NCBI GenBank assembly: GCA_022844135.1
Contig: JALHMG010000017.1
Coordinates: 34,382 to 98,381, forward strand
Reading direction: 5' to 3'
From: Lysobacterales bacterium
GTDB lineage: Bacteria > Pseudomonadota > Gammaproteobacteria > Xanthomonadales > SZUA-5
Length of the DNA: 64,000 bases
Below are positions 8,324-18,115 of this stretch, piece by piece; within the stretch, counting starts at the first letter, position 1; each line of letters opens with the position of its first letter. The translations under genes and the position numbers were made by a program. Below the pieces are notes generated by a model, which worked only from the letters and a program-made list of their open reading frames with translations, made no database searches and was not told the DNA's origin.

Positions 8324-9475
8324 TCACCGTACGCGCTGCCCGTGTTTGATGCGCTCCGGGACCGGCTTCAGATCCCAGATCAAGCCGAGCCACGACATCG
8401 CCTTGAGCGCGTAGTAGGTCAGATCGATTTCCCACCAGAAGAATCCTTGACGCGCCGAGCCTGGGTAGTGGTGGTGGTTGTTGTGCCAACCTTCGCCGAA
8501 AGTGATCAACGCCAGCCAGACGTTATTTCGCGAATCGTCGCGCGTCTGGTAACGGCGTTTGCCCCAGACATGGGCCAGCGAGTTGATCGTCACAGTGGCA
8601 TGGAAGAGGACGACCGTCGACACGAAAAAACCCCAGAACAGCAATTGCCCGGCGCTGGTTCCAAGGCTTGGCACGTGCTCTTCCAATACGCCGCCGAGCA
8701 CAAACAACACCACCGCCAGCGCCACCGGCACGAAAATGTCGAAACGATCCAGGAATTTGAGCTCCGGGTACCTGGCCAGATCCGGAATCACTGCGTCATC
8801 GGTACCGAAAGCGCGCGGCGTGAGGAACCAGCCCATGTGGCTGCGCCAGAAGCTGTGCTGCACCGGCGAGTGCAAATCGCCCGGTTGATCGGAATGGCGA
8901 TGGTGATGGCGATGGTGTGCCGCCCACCACAATGGCCCGCGCTGCACCGAGCTTGCGCCGATGACGCCAAAAACGAACTGCATCACGCGCGAGGTTTTGA
9001 ACGCTTTGTGCGAAAAGTAGCGGTGATAAAAGCCGGTGATCGCAAACATGCGAATCGCATACAGGAACGCTGCAACGGCAAGCGCGAACCAGCTGACGCC
9101 AACGAAAAACACGCCGACGCAGGCCACGTGCAAGCCAATGAACGGCACAATCCGAAGCCAGGCGATGCGATCGAGCTTTGCCGGATCCACGTCGGGCTGA
9201 TGCGCGGTATCGAACCAGTTGACCACCGCCAACGCTGCGCGTCGCCACAGCCCGCGCGTCTTGGTCACCGTACCGTCGATCGCCTCCTGCGCGCGGTCCT
9301 TGGCTTCATGTGCGCATGCGCGCGCCGATTCCATCGCGTCGATGGCTGCCGTCTCGACCTGATGCGCCGCATGTTCGACTTTGCGTCTGGCCTCGACGAG
9401 TGTTTCAGCCACCGCCTCTTCGATCTGCGCCACCTGAAGTGCGGCAGAGTGGGCGGTGTGATCGTTGTTAGTCAT
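8324..9475 (-). CDS. Fatty acid (acyl-CoA/acyl-lipid) desaturase
   Basis: A 383-residue membrane desaturase. It has the three histidine boxes HRYFSH, HRHHHRHSD (HxxHH) and EGWHNNHH that bind the di-iron centre of stearoyl-CoA-type delta-9 desaturases, with hydrophobic pairs between them. It should introduce a cis double bond into saturated acyl chains, making substrate for the cyclopropane synthase. Unusual is an N-terminal extension of about 75 residues, Ala/Glu-rich and predicted coiled coil (EAVAETLVEARRKVEHAAH), absent from ordinary family members. It is probably the first gene of the lipid operon; 139 bp separate it from the oxidoreductase. Confidence 0.88.
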   Translation of the reverse strand: MTNNDHTAHSAALQVAQIEEAVAETLVEARRKVEHAAHQVETAAIDAMESARACAHEAKDRAQEAIDGTVTKTRGLWRRAALAVVNWFDTAHQPDVDPAKLDRIAWLRIVPFIGLHVACVGVFFVGVSWFALAVAAFLYAIRMFAITGFYHRYFSHKAFKTSRVMQFVFGVIGASSVQRGPLWWAAHHRHHHRHSDQPGDLHSPVQHSFWRSHMGWFLTPRAFGTDDAVIPDLARYPELKFLDRFDIFVPVALAVVLFVLGGVLEEHVPSLGTSAGQLLFWGFFVSTVVLFHATVTINSLAHVWGKRRYQTRDDSRNNVWLALITFGEGWHNNHHHYPGSARQGFFWWEIDLTYYALKAMSWLGLIWDLKPVPERIKHGQRVR

Positions 9476-9580
9476 GTTCTGTTTGTGGCTGGTTGCGGGT
9501 GATTTTTGTAGCGGCGCGATTCATCTTGCCCGGTGCAGATCGATATGGCGTGGGCGCGACGCATCGCGTCCCCACGACCC

Positions 9581-10036
9581 TCAACTCACCAGCTCTGCCT
9601 CAACCACCACTTCCGTGAGCACCGAGTTAGCGATGAAGCAACCCTTGTGCGCGCGGTCGTGGAGCGCCTGGTATTCCTCAGCCGTCGGCTGGCGACCCGC
9701 AAATCGAACCTTGGGTCGCAGCGTCGCTTTGACCATCGACAGTCGTCCCTGCGGATTTTTGTCGAGGATGCCTTCGGCTTCGTCGCTGTACTCGGCAACG
9801 TCGAAACCCTTCACCGACGCCAAAGCCAGGAACGTCAGCATATGGCAAGAACTCAAGGCCGCCGTGAAGGCATCCTCGGGATCCACCGCATTCGGGTTGC
9901 CCGAGAAACTCGGCGCCGATGAGGCCAATAGCGTTTGATCGCCCTTGAACAGCCAGCGGTGATCGCGCGAGAAACTCTTGTCGGCGAAACTGCCGCTGCT
10001 GTGTTGCCAACGAATGGATGCACGATGACTGGACAT
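9581..10036 (-). CDS. OsmC-family peroxidase-like protein
   Basis: A 151-residue OsmC/Ohr-superfamily protein. The two redox cysteines are in SSCHMLTFLA (C64) and HKGCFIANS (C133), the spacing expected for organic-hydroperoxide reductases of the YhfA/OsmC type. The family reduces organic hydroperoxides in the cytoplasm using thiols. It lies between kbl and the lipid operon on the same strand, with 67 bp to kbl and 105 bp to the desaturase. Protection of unsaturated lipids from peroxidation would fit the context but is inference. Confidence 0.85.
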   Translation of the reverse strand: MSSHRASIRWQHSSGSFADKSFSRDHRWLFKGDQTLLASSAPSFSGNPNAVDPEDAFTAALSSCHMLTFLALASVKGFDVAEYSDEAEGILDKNPQGRLSMVKATLRPKVRFAGRQPTAEEYQALHDRAHKGCFIANSVLTEVVVEAELVS

Positions 10037-10103
10037 GGCTACTCTCGTATTTTGACCGCAAGTGTCCGGAATGGAATGTCTTGTCGATGCGATGGGGCGA
10101 GCC

Positions 10104-11294
10104 TCAACGGATCACGCCCAGTTCACGCCCAACGGTGGTGAACGCCTCGATCGCCTGATCGAGGTGGGCGCGCTCATGCGCTGCCGACATCTGCACGCGA
10201 ATCCGCGCCTGTCCTTTGGGCACCACCGGAAAGAAAAAGCCGATCACATACACGCCGTGCTCCAAGAGGCGCGCAGCGAAAGCCTGCGCCACCTTGGCGT
10301 CGTACAGCATCACCGGCGTGATTGGATGCACGCCCGGCTTGAGATCGAAGCCGGCGGCAGTCATTCGTTCACGAAAGTACGCCGTATTGGCCGCCAGTTT
10401 GGCGCGCAAATCGTCCGCGCCCATCAGCAGCTCAAAAACCTTCAGGCTCGCCGCCGCTATCGCCGGCGGCAGCGAGTTCGAGAACAGATACGGCCGCGAG
10501 CGCTGGCGCAACAGTTCAATCACCTCACGCCGCCCGGTCGTGAATCCACCCAGCCCACCGCCAAGCGCCTTGCCAAGAGTTGAGGTGTAAATGTCGATGC
10601 GATCCATCACGCCGTGCAGCTCGGCGGTCCCGCGCCCGGTCGGCCCCAGGAAACCGCTCGCGTGGCACTCATCGATATGCACCAGCGCGTCGTACTTCTG
10701 CGCCAGATCGCAAATCTCTTTGAGCGGCGCAATCGCGCCGTCCATGCTGAAAACGCCATCGGTGGTGATCAGCCGCGTGCGAGCGCCACTCGCAGCCTTG
10801 AGCTGCGCTTCCAGATCCGCCATGTCGCCGTTCGCGTAGCGATAACGCTGCGCCTTGCACAAGCGCACGCCATCGATGATCGAGGCGTGGTTCAACGCGT
10901 CCGAGATCACCGCATCCTCGGCGCCCAGCAGCGGCTCGAACAAACCGCCGTTCGCATCGAAACACGCTGCGTACAAAATCGTGTCGTCGGTGCCGAAAAA
11001 CTCGGCGATCTTCGCTTCCAACGCTTTGTGCACATCCTGCGTGCCGCAGATGAAACGCACCGAGGCCACACCGAATCCATGCGAATCCAGCGCCGCCTTC
11101 GCCGCGGCAATGATCTCCGGGTGATCGGCCAGCCCCAGATAATTGTTCGCACAAAAATTCAGCACCTTGCGCCCATCCGCCAGCGCAATCTCCGCCGACT
11201 GCGGCGTGGCAATGATCCGCTCGCGCTTCAACAGTCCATCCGCTTCGATCGCGGCCAGTTCAGATTGAAAGCGGGCGTAAGTAGCAGCAGACAT
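10104..11294 (-). CDS. kbl: 2-amino-3-ketobutyrate CoA ligase (glycine C-acetyltransferase)
   Basis: A 396-residue PLP-dependent alpha-oxoamine synthase, close to the 398 residues of E. coli Kbl. It shows [15 protein letters not shown] near the N-terminus, [23 protein letters not shown] with the PLP-contacting Asp, and the Schiff-base lysine in STLGKALGG. It converts 2-amino-3-oxobutyrate and CoA to glycine and acetyl-CoA, the second step of threonine degradation. I chose the ATG at 11292-11294 (MSAATYARF); an upstream ATG at 11360 adds non-family residues. The usual partner tdh is not adjacent. Confidence 0.92.
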   Translation of the reverse strand: MSAATYARFQSELAAIEADGLLKRERIIATPQSAEIALADGRKVLNFCANNYLGLADHPEIIAAAKAALDSHGFGVASVRFICGTQDVHKALEAKIAEFFGTDDTILYAACFDANGGLFEPLLGAEDAVISDALNHASIIDGVRLCKAQRYRYANGDMADLEAQLKAASGARTRLITTDGVFSMDGAIAPLKEICDLAQKYDALVHIDECHASGFLGPTGRGTAELHGVMDRIDIYTSTLGKALGGGLGGFTTGRREVIELLRQRSRPYLFSNSLPPAIAAASLKVFELLMGADDLRAKLAANTAYFRERMTAAGFDLKPGVHPITPVMLYDAKVAQAFAARLLEHGVYVIGFFFPVVPKGQARIRVQMSAAHERAHLDQAIEAFTTVGRELGVIR

Positions 11295-11353
11295 GACAGG
11301 CCTTGCAAGCGGAAAGCTCGAATTCTGCCGGATTCCCCGAGGGTTTGGTTTAA

Positions 11354-11391
11354 CCCGCATGTTTCATGAGGGAACGCGGAAGATCGCGAAG
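11354..11391 (+). repeat. Solo end of the 34.3-kb MITE-like repeat family
   Basis: These 38 bases match, with one mismatch, the inner end of the element at 34340-34593 (positions 34552-34589, opposite strand). Only one end is present here, so it is a relic or recombination fragment. It lies in the 440-bp gene-free stretch between kbl and tRNA-Ala. Confidence 0.7.
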
Positions 11392-11507
11392 ATGGATTCA
11401 ACGCGGCTTTACCTCGGCCGGGAACACGAAACTTCCATGACGCTTTTGATGGCGCTGTCTTCACAAGGACAGGACCACAGAACGAACGCCGCCCCGCAGG
11501 TGCAGGT

Positions 11508-11614
11508 AGATCATCGTCCTGGCACGTCGTACCTTGGTGTCGACGGCTTGCAGAGGCTCGCGCAAAGCTTGAGGCGCAGATCATCGTCCTGGCACGTCGT
11601 ACCTTGGTGTCGAC
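11508..11614 (+). repeat. Direct repeat, two 37-bp copies 70 bp apart
   Basis: The 37 bases at 11508-11544 recur identically at 11578-11614 (core CTGGCACGTCGTACCTTGG). No gene is present between kbl and the tRNA (11295-11734); this repeat and the solo element end at 11354 are all I can see there. Confidence 0.8.
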
Positions 11615-11734
11615 CTTTGCAACGGCTCACAACCAACAAACCCGCATCGGCGACCAAACCACATCGAAGCCCCGCCAGCGCCTGCGGATATAGCCAACCG
11701 CGAACATGCCGTTTATAGTTCGCGCCTCAATCGT

Positions 11735-11810
<76 letters not shown>

Positions 11811-11820
11811 ATACGTAGAT

Positions 11821-11849
11821 AAAAACCGGCCCTCAAGGCCGGTTTTTTG
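11821..11849 (+). terminator. Intrinsic terminator of tRNA-Ala
   Basis: AAAACCGGCC-CTCAA-GGCCGGTTTT hairpin followed by a T run. The stem is GC-rich and perfectly paired and sits 10 nt past the CCA end. The A-tract on the other side makes it potentially bidirectional, so it could also serve the RecQ-UvrD gene that converges on it. Confidence 0.9.
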
Positions 11850-11863
11850 TTGCCCGAAATCGC

Positions 11864-12163
11864 GTGCCTTTGCGGGATTTCCCGCGGTTCTGCCGGTGCC
11901 ACGCGTGCCACATTCCCTACAAGGGTGTGTTCGGCGCCGATCTCTACGTGTACCCGGCCTGGCGGCGGATCGATCCGACAGCCTGGGAGAAGGATGGCGC
12001 CGAACTCAACAGAGCGACCGCGAACAAGCCATGCAACCACATGCTGGACGAGCAGGCTCTCGGCGAGCCCGCCTGCGCCGCGCGCATCGGCCCTGTCGCC
12101 GGTACCTGGTGGCTCTACAGCAGCAGGGCCCCGTCAAGCCGTGCGGCCTGTTTACCAGGATGA
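11864..12163 (+). pseudogene. Possible protein relic between tRNA and helicase gene
   Basis: One frame here reads like a real protein (FGADLYVYPAWRRIDPTAW, then NHMLDEQALGEPACAARIG and VAGTWWLY). It has no convincing start, begins at the terminator and matches no family I recognise. It may be the end of a gene cut off when the island formed. Otherwise the stretch 11850-12204 holds nothing I can support. Low confidence. Confidence 0.25.
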
Positions 12164-12204
12164 CTGACGATGCGATGGCGATATCCCGCTCCGTTTTCCC
12201 GGTA

Positions 12205-15200
12205 TCAGGGTGCGAAAACCAGCTCTGGTAGAACAACCTCCCAGGCATCAAGACGGGAATATGACTGGTACTCCGGGCTACTGTCGCACTTTCGCCAGAG
12301 CATCAATCCGCGCACGCGCGCTTCTTTGCAGATCAGGCCGGCAGGAGGAACGAAGAGCTTGGATAAGCGGCCGACCGTTACGCCTGATCTATCTTCGACG
12401 CGAGTACTTTTGCCGTCAGCTACGTAGCGCAAGGGCTCCCCGACCTGCAATGCGGCGATCGCCCTATGCACTGCGCTTCCGCTGGCTTGCCGTCCTGCAT
12501 AACCCAAATCGATATCCTTCAGCCCAAGTCGGAAATACCGATAGGACATGGGACCTGGCGCCGGCAACCAGCTCGCCGAGGGCCGACGGAAGAGCGCCGG
12601 ATGATCTTCCAAGCCATCCACGATCTCATTCCCCCCATCCATGCGTACCAACGTCAGGGTCGCGCGTGCACGGGTCATGGCTACGTAGTACAGGCGCCGC
12701 ACTGCATCCCTGTCTTCGTTGCGCCTGGCGCGCCATTCACCATCCAGCACAAAGACATGATCGAACTCCAGCCCCTTGGCCCGATGTGCGGTCAGCAAGA
12801 GCACTCCATTCTGCTTGGGTCGATTGGCATGTCCCCACTCCGCGAGCCAGTCTCGGAAGACAGAAAGTGATACCTCGGCACCCCGCGTATCTTCGGCAAA
12901 CGCGCCTGTGGCCTCTTCCAGCATCGGCCACCACCCGGAACCACGCCGCTCTGCAAGCCAGGATTCAATATCGCCGGACCGGATCAGGCGTGATCTCAAG
13001 GTTCTCTGACGATCCTCCAGATAGTCGAGCAGAGCCTGCGCTTCTCTCAATCGCCACAGTGGCGGTGCCTGTTCATCTGCCATGACGACGGGCACTCCCG
13101 CCGCCTCCAGCGCCGCTCTCAGCGGGTCAAGGAATCTCCATTGGCGGGCAATCACCGCAATCGTTCGCGGATCGAGACCCAACGTCATCATGCGCTTCAG
13201 CTCCGTGTATACGGCCAGAGCCTGGTCTGTCGCATCTCGACCGGCAGGTAGAACTTGTACCCGCCCTTGACCCACGAGATCGAGCTTCTGCCAGTCGCCT
13301 CCTGGCATGGATTTCGCTCGCGCAGCATTAACGCGAATCTGCTCGCTCTTCATGCGCTGTGCGGCGGCGCCAATCACGGCATTGGCAACCTCTACGATGT
13401 GGCGCGTCGATCGATAGTTCTCAACCAGGAACTGGACTTTGGCCTGGTAGTCGTCGGCGAAACGCCGAATGAACTCGACCGAGGCGCCCGCAAACCCGTA
13501 AATGTTCTGATCGTCGTCGCCAACAGCGAAAAGATTGAGCCGGCCATCCTCGTCGCTGCGCTTACGCCCAGCCAGCGCCGATATCAGCTTGTACTGGGCT
13601 GCATCAATGTCCTGATACTCGTCCACCAGAATCCATCGAAAGCCAGCCAGCAGTCGATCGCGCTGTGCGTCGGAGTCTTCCGGCGGCAGGTCGCCGCCCT
13701 CAAGCAGGGCCGTGGCCTGGGCCAACACGGCATCGAAGTTCGCTTCGTCACTGCGCTGGGCAAAACTCGCACCAATCAGGCGCATCGCCAATCCATGGCA
13801 GGTCAATACGGTCACCCGGCGTGCATCGTCACCGATGAGATCAGTCAGACGCCGACGAATCTCTAATGCGGCGTGACGGTTGTAGGCAAGAGCAAGCACC
13901 GCGTGGGGATTCTCGCGGCGAATTCGCACCAGATAGGCAATGCGATGGACCAGCACCCGGGTTTTGCCAGATCCTGGTCCCGCAAGCACCAGCACGTTTG
14001 TATTCTCTCGATCATCGGCGACGATGCTGCGCTGGTGCGGTCGGGCCATTGTTTCGACGATGGCGTCCCAGGACTGCGGTGTGGCTTGCCGAGTCAGCTC
14101 GCTCTCGCGCCCAGGTAACCACCGCCTGCAGAACTCTTCACGCGGCAGCCGGAAGTAATCGAGCGCCAGGTTCAAGGCCTCAGCCATTTTCTTGACGCCT
14201 CGTTCGGCGTACTCTGCCATGATGTGAATCTGCCGCGTCAGCTCGTCATAGTGCATTGCCAATGGCTGGAAATTGCTCTTCTCGAACTGCAGTTTCCAAT
14301 TGCTTTCAAGACTCAAGGTCATGGCCGAGCGGAAGATCGCCAACCCTTTGTTCAAACGCAGCACTTCCTGCTCGTGAAGCCAAAGCAGCGCACGATCGAT
14401 AAGTTTGCGGAGATCAGGTGTGCTTCCAACTAGCAACGCGTCACCTGCCACACTTTGGGTGAGCTCGCCGAGAGTGGTCTCAGCAAGCTGATCCACGCCG
14501 CGCGCCCCTTTGGGCAGACTCGCAATCCAGTGGTCCAGTAGCCGACCTGCAGCAGTTCTCCGTCGCTCGGCGATATCCTCTACGGTGCTCCAAGGACGAT
14601 CAAGCTCGATATAGATCGTTTCCTGATCATAGCCACGCTTCATGGTCAGACTGCCTCGGCCTTCTGATCCATCACGGCCGTCGCCAGCCAGCCCAGCGAT
14701 GATCTGGCGTAGCCGCTGAGGCAGCGCAGCATGCCCTTCGTCCTTCAGGCGCTGCGACAGCAGGCGCAGGTGCAATGGCCACCCTTGGCCAACTTCAAGG
14801 TCAGGCGCCTCTTCCCGCAGCGAAGCGATAACTGCGCGTTCAAGGCCGACAGCCTCCTCAAACCGCTTCCTCGACGACCGTTCCACGCCAACGTGGATAT
14901 AGGCGGTCATCGCCAAGTCATTACTGGCGATTCCGAGTCGATCGAGGAGATACAGCGCCTCTCGCAGGCCGTCTGCATTGAATCCCGTGCTGGCCATCAA
15001 CTCGTCTGTCGACAGCCCCTCATCAGCCGCGGCGGACAGCAGGATTTGGATCAGATCGAGGTATCTCTTACGATTGGCAATTGCGATACCCGACAGCTTC
15101 AGCTCAGCCTCGGCAAGACTCGTCACCCTCAACGCCGACGGAAAAATCTGCACCGCGTTCTCTTCCCGGCGCACCAACCCAGCTTCTTCGAGCCAGGCGA

Positions 15201-17346
15201 TAGCCGTCCGCACCCGCGTGTCGTCGGTGGCGATGTCTCGCTTGAACTTGCCCTCGTCATCCTCATCGAGGATCTCGCCACTCGTCGCGACCAGCGCCTG
15301 GCTACGATCCTTCTTTCGCTGCAGCTGCCTCAAGGCCCTCAGCACGCTCTGAATATCGCGCTGAGACAGGCGTGACGAGGCCGACATGCCATGCTGGCGC
15401 TCGACATCTTCTGACGTGTAGAGCAGAACGCAGCGCGCTTGGGCACGGTCACGTCCGGCACGCCCGGCCTCTTGCAGATAGTTCTCCAGCGAGCCCGGGA
15501 TGTCCGCATGAACGACCAGGCGCACATCTGGCTTGTCGATACCCATGCCGAACGCATTTGTCGCAGCGATGACCCGAAGGTCACCAGCAATGAACGCCTT
15601 CTGCGTTTCTTTTTTGGTTTCTGGAGGCAGTTTCGCATGGTAGGGCGCGGCAGCCAGCCCCTTGTCACGCAAGAAATCCGCAAGGTCTTCGGTTTGCTTA
15701 CGCGTTGCACAGTAGGCGATAGCACCACCGGACATCTCCGCCGGAAGATCTCGTACGATCAACTGGTAGACCTTGGAGAACTTTTCACTCGGCGTCGTCT
15801 CGAAGACATCAAACTCGAGGTTGTCCCGCTTTGAACCTCCGTCCAATACCCGCACTTCCACACCAAGCTTTTCGCGGAAATGGCCAACGATGTCAGCGAC
15901 CACTTCGGGCTTGGCCGTTGCGGTCAGGCATTGGATAAGCGGCAACTCGCCACCTGGGCTGGCGTCTGAGTTCTCGCGGATGAACCGAGCGACATAGCGA
16001 TAGTCCGGCCGGAAGTCCTGTCCCCATTTGGACAAGCAGTGCGCTTCGTCGAAGATCCACGCACCGATCTCGCGCTGCGCGAGCACCTTGCGCACGCTCT
16101 TGTTACGCAGCTGCTCCGGCGCAATGAGCAAGATGCCAACGTCACCGAGCCGCACGCGGTCCAGCACATCCGCCCGCTCGGGCATCGACAGCAAGCCGTT
16201 GATGGCTGCGCAGGATTCTATGCCGCGCTCTCTCAGACCCTTAACCTGGTCTTCCATAAGCGCGACCAGGGGCGAAATCACGATGGACAGCGCGCCGGTC
16301 CGAACAAATCGCGACAGCGCAGGCACCTGGTAGCACAAGGACTTCCCAGTACCAGTGGGAAGAATGCCCAGCGCGTGCTCGCCGCGCATTGCGGCCTCGA
16401 CAATGACCCTCTGCAGCGGTTGGCCACTGGTTACGTCCTTCGGCTCAGGTCGGAAGTCGTAGGTCTGACCGAACCAGTGTTGAAGCTGGCTTAGCGCGTC
16501 ATGCTGCCGCCGACACCAGTCACAGTCGTCCTCGCCGCAAGGCACGTCGCGCAGAGATCGAACCAGTTTCCCTGCGTCGGGAAACTGGTGACGCACCCAC
16601 GGAGGCATCACTGAGTTGCCGCCTGCTACCGACAACCACGCAAGTGCATAGGCCAAAGGCCAGCCAACTGTTTCAGCCGAGGTGGCCACCTCTTCGATCA
16701 GGCTGGCGCTCGCCGCGCGACAGGCAACGCCATCCAACAATCGAGCAATGGCAGCTCTGGCTTCGGCTTCGCTTGGGGCGCCTGCCCGCCGCACCACCAT
16801 GAAAAACCGATTTAGCCCGGAGACTTTCCCGTCCCGAGTGGTCAGCCAATGCCAGGCGAGCAGCAGATCCGGCGATGACTTCTGCATCGCTTTGAGAGCA
16901 GCTTCCTGGTCAAAGAAAACGCGAAGCACCAGTTCGGAATCGAGCAACGGATCATTGCGTCGATTTCCGACCAGTTGCCCGTCGTGATAGTGCTTGACCA
17001 GGTGGTGGTACGGATTGCGCGGAAACGCCAGGGGATTAAGGCGCAACGTGTCGACTGCGGGCTTCTCAAGCAGGCCCATGTTCGGGTCCGCTGCTCGCAA
17101 TTGCGGCAAGTCGAATGCGATCAAGTTATGGCCGATTACAAAGGCCGCACCTTCGCTCAGGGCATCCAGCGACCGCAGTGCGCCCTGCAAGGTTCCAGGA
17201 GGGAAGACCACTGTGTCGCGACTGTCACCTCGCACGCCAGCCAGTCGGTGAATGCGCCCGCTTTCCCGACCGACTTCAAGATCGATCGCCACACACTTCG
17301 CACCGCGGCGACCTGACGTACTTGGCAGGTCTTCCTGCGCACTCAC
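12205..17346 (-). CDS. DEDD exonuclease-RecQ-UvrD triple-fusion helicase
   Basis: A 1713-residue protein with three enzymatic parts. Residues 17-150 look like a DEDD 3'-5' exonuclease: AIDLEV (Exo I), GHNLIAFDLPQ (Exo II), NDPLLDSEL (Exo III). A Cys cluster CGEDDCDWC follows at 270-278. Residues 300-720 are a RecQ helicase core with GILPTGTGKS (327-336), FDEAHCLSKWGQDF (432-445) and QEAGRAGRDRAQ (625-636). Residues 1110-1600 are a UvrD/Rep-type SF1 helicase with LAGPGSGKT (1121-1129), VDEYQDID, VGDDDQNIYGFAG, ENYRSTRHI, TAHRAKGLEFDH and YYVAMTRARA. All ATPase motifs look intact. The start is a GTG overlapping the stop of an AbiEi-like relic. Both helicases should act on DNA 3'-5'; a role in defence or repair is inferred from the tRNA-linked island. 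Confidence 0.9.
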   Translation of the reverse strand: MSAQEDLPSTSGRRGAKCVAIDLEVGRESGRIHRLAGVRGDSRDTVVFPPGTLQGALRSLDALSEGAAFVIGHNLIAFDLPQLRAADPNMGLLEKPAVDTLRLNPLAFPRNPYHHLVKHYHDGQLVGNRRNDPLLDSELVLRVFFDQEAALKAMQKSSPDLLLAWHWLTTRDGKVSGLNRFFMVVRRAGAPSEAEARAAIARLLDGVACRAASASLIEEVATSAETVGWPLAYALAWLSVAGGNSVMPPWVRHQFPDAGKLVRSLRDVPCGEDDCDWCRRQHDALSQLQHWFGQTYDFRPEPKDVTSGQPLQRVIVEAAMRGEHALGILPTGTGKSLCYQVPALSRFVRTGALSIVISPLVALMEDQVKGLRERGIESCAAINGLLSMPERADVLDRVRLGDVGILLIAPEQLRNKSVRKVLAQREIGAWIFDEAHCLSKWGQDFRPDYRYVARFIRENSDASPGGELPLIQCLTATAKPEVVADIVGHFREKLGVEVRVLDGGSKRDNLEFDVFETTPSEKFSKVYQLIVRDLPAEMSGGAIAYCATRKQTEDLADFLRDKGLAAAPYHAKLPPETKKETQKAFIAGDLRVIAATNAFGMGIDKPDVRLVVHADIPGSLENYLQEAGRAGRDRAQARCVLLYTSEDVERQHGMSASSRLSQRDIQSVLRALRQLQRKKDRSQALVATSGEILDEDDEGKFKRDIATDDTRVRTAIAWLEEAGLVRREENAVQIFPSALRVTSLAEAELKLSGIAIANRKRYLDLIQILLSAAADEGLSTDELMASTGFNADGLREALYLLDRLGIASNDLAMTAYIHVGVERSSRKRFEEAVGLERAVIASLREEAPDLEVGQGWPLHLRLLSQRLKDEGHAALPQRLRQIIAGLAGDGRDGSEGRGSLTMKRGYDQETIYIELDRPWSTVEDIAERRRTAAGRLLDHWIASLPKGARGVDQLAETTLGELTQSVAGDALLVGSTPDLRKLIDRALLWLHEQEVLRLNKGLAIFRSAMTLSLESNWKLQFEKSNFQPLAMHYDELTRQIHIMAEYAERGVKKMAEALNLALDYFRLPREEFCRRWLPGRESELTRQATPQSWDAIVETMARPHQRSIVADDRENTNVLVLAGPGSGKTRVLVHRIAYLVRIRRENPHAVLALAYNRHAALEIRRRLTDLIGDDARRVTVLTCHGLAMRLIGASFAQRSDEANFDAVLAQATALLEGGDLPPEDSDAQRDRLLAGFRWILVDEYQDIDAAQYKLISALAGRKRSDEDGRLNLFAVGDDDQNIYGFAGASVEFIRRFADDYQAKVQFLVENYRSTRHIVEVANAVIGAAAQRMKSEQIRVNAARAKSMPGGDWQKLDLVGQGRVQVLPAGRDATDQALAVYTELKRMMTLGLDPRTIAVIARQWRFLDPLRAALEAAGVPVVMADEQAPPLWRLREAQALLDYLEDRQRTLRSRLIRSGDIESWLAERRGSGWWPMLEEATGAFAEDTRGAEVSLSVFRDWLAEWGHANRPKQNGVLLLTAHRAKGLEFDHVFVLDGEWRARRNEDRDAVRRLYYVAMTRARATLTLVRMDGGNEIVDGLEDHPALFRRPSASWLPAPGPMSYRYFRLGLKDIDLGYAGRQASGSAVHRAIAALQVGEPLRYVADGKSTRVEDRSGVTVGRLSKLFVPPAGLICKEARVRGLMLWRKCDSSPEYQSYSRLDAWEVVLPELVFAP

Positions 17347-17610
17347 GCAACGGCCTCCATGTACGGCCGCATCACGTTAGCCATGCAGATCAGCTTCGCG
17401 TAACGCCAAAGGTCATCCGCCGAGGCTTTGCGCTTGGTACGCACGACCTTCAATGCTTCCAGCACCACATCCAAACCCACCTTGTTCCGATGTTTGAAGC
17501 AGCGTCAGAACGACCCGCGGCGCCTGAATTTCGTCGAGATCGCTGCCGCGTAGCAAGCCCATCTGGCGAGCCAGAACGAGGACGCGCCGGGTGTGGGTGT
17601 CCGTGGGCAT
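17343..17610 (-). pseudogene. Decayed AbiEi-like antitoxin upstream of the helicase
   Basis: Two pieces in different frames. From the ATG at 17610 the peptide reads TRRVLVLARQMGLLRGSDL, as in the N-terminal winged helix of type IV antitoxin AbiEi. From about 17487 to the TGA at 17343 another frame reads LDVVLEALKVVRTKRKASA then DDLWRYAKLICMANVMRPY, the usual AbiEi C-terminus. The middle (100 or more residues) is missing, so the gene is internally deleted and frameshifted. Its stop overlaps the GTG start of the RecQ-UvrD gene, which implies the two were once translationally coupled. The family assignment is from memory of the family pattern. Confidence 0.6.
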
Positions 17611-17816
17611 GCAACGGAGTTTGTTCCGTTTTTTCGTTCAATTCAATGTATCGACGACCAATCGAAACCTCCGGTCGAGCGGCCATAGGATGGGTGGCGT
17701 GCACCATTCCGTTTGCGCCGCCGGAATGGCGAGGAAGGGCGTTGAAGGCGCTGGCTGGACGCGCAACCGATTGATGGCCGCCGCCAATTCCAGCCGTTTC
17801 GAGGCCATCAGTCGCC

Positions 17817-17996
17817 ATCGTCACCGATGAACCCATCGGCGTCACCAGCGTAGCGGGTCGACTCGATGCCAAGCAGGCGCCAATGTCGGAAGAACCGCGG
17901 CTTTAGCAGGCGCATCCAACGCTCGTCAACGAGCGCGGTTCCACTATGGACAACGGTCGCGTTGTTCAAATACTGGTGCTCAAGGATGACGTGGCC
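17817..17996 (-). pseudogene. Unidentified protein relic
   Basis: A minus-strand frame ending at a TGA near 17817 reads protein-like (HVILEHQYLNNATVV, then WMRLLKPRFFRHWRLLGIE) but has no start and no family I recognise. It lies in the 900-bp stretch between the AbiEi relic and the Panacea gene, which looks like accumulated debris; 17611-17816 holds nothing else I can name. Confidence 0.25.
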
Positions 17997-18115
17997 TGAT
18001 TACTATCGCTTTACGTTGCTAACACATGGCGATAGTGTTTTTCTATGCCCGTCCAGTCGTTCAGGTGCAAAGACACGCAAAACAAAGGACACCCAGTTGC
18101 GCATGCCGGATCACG

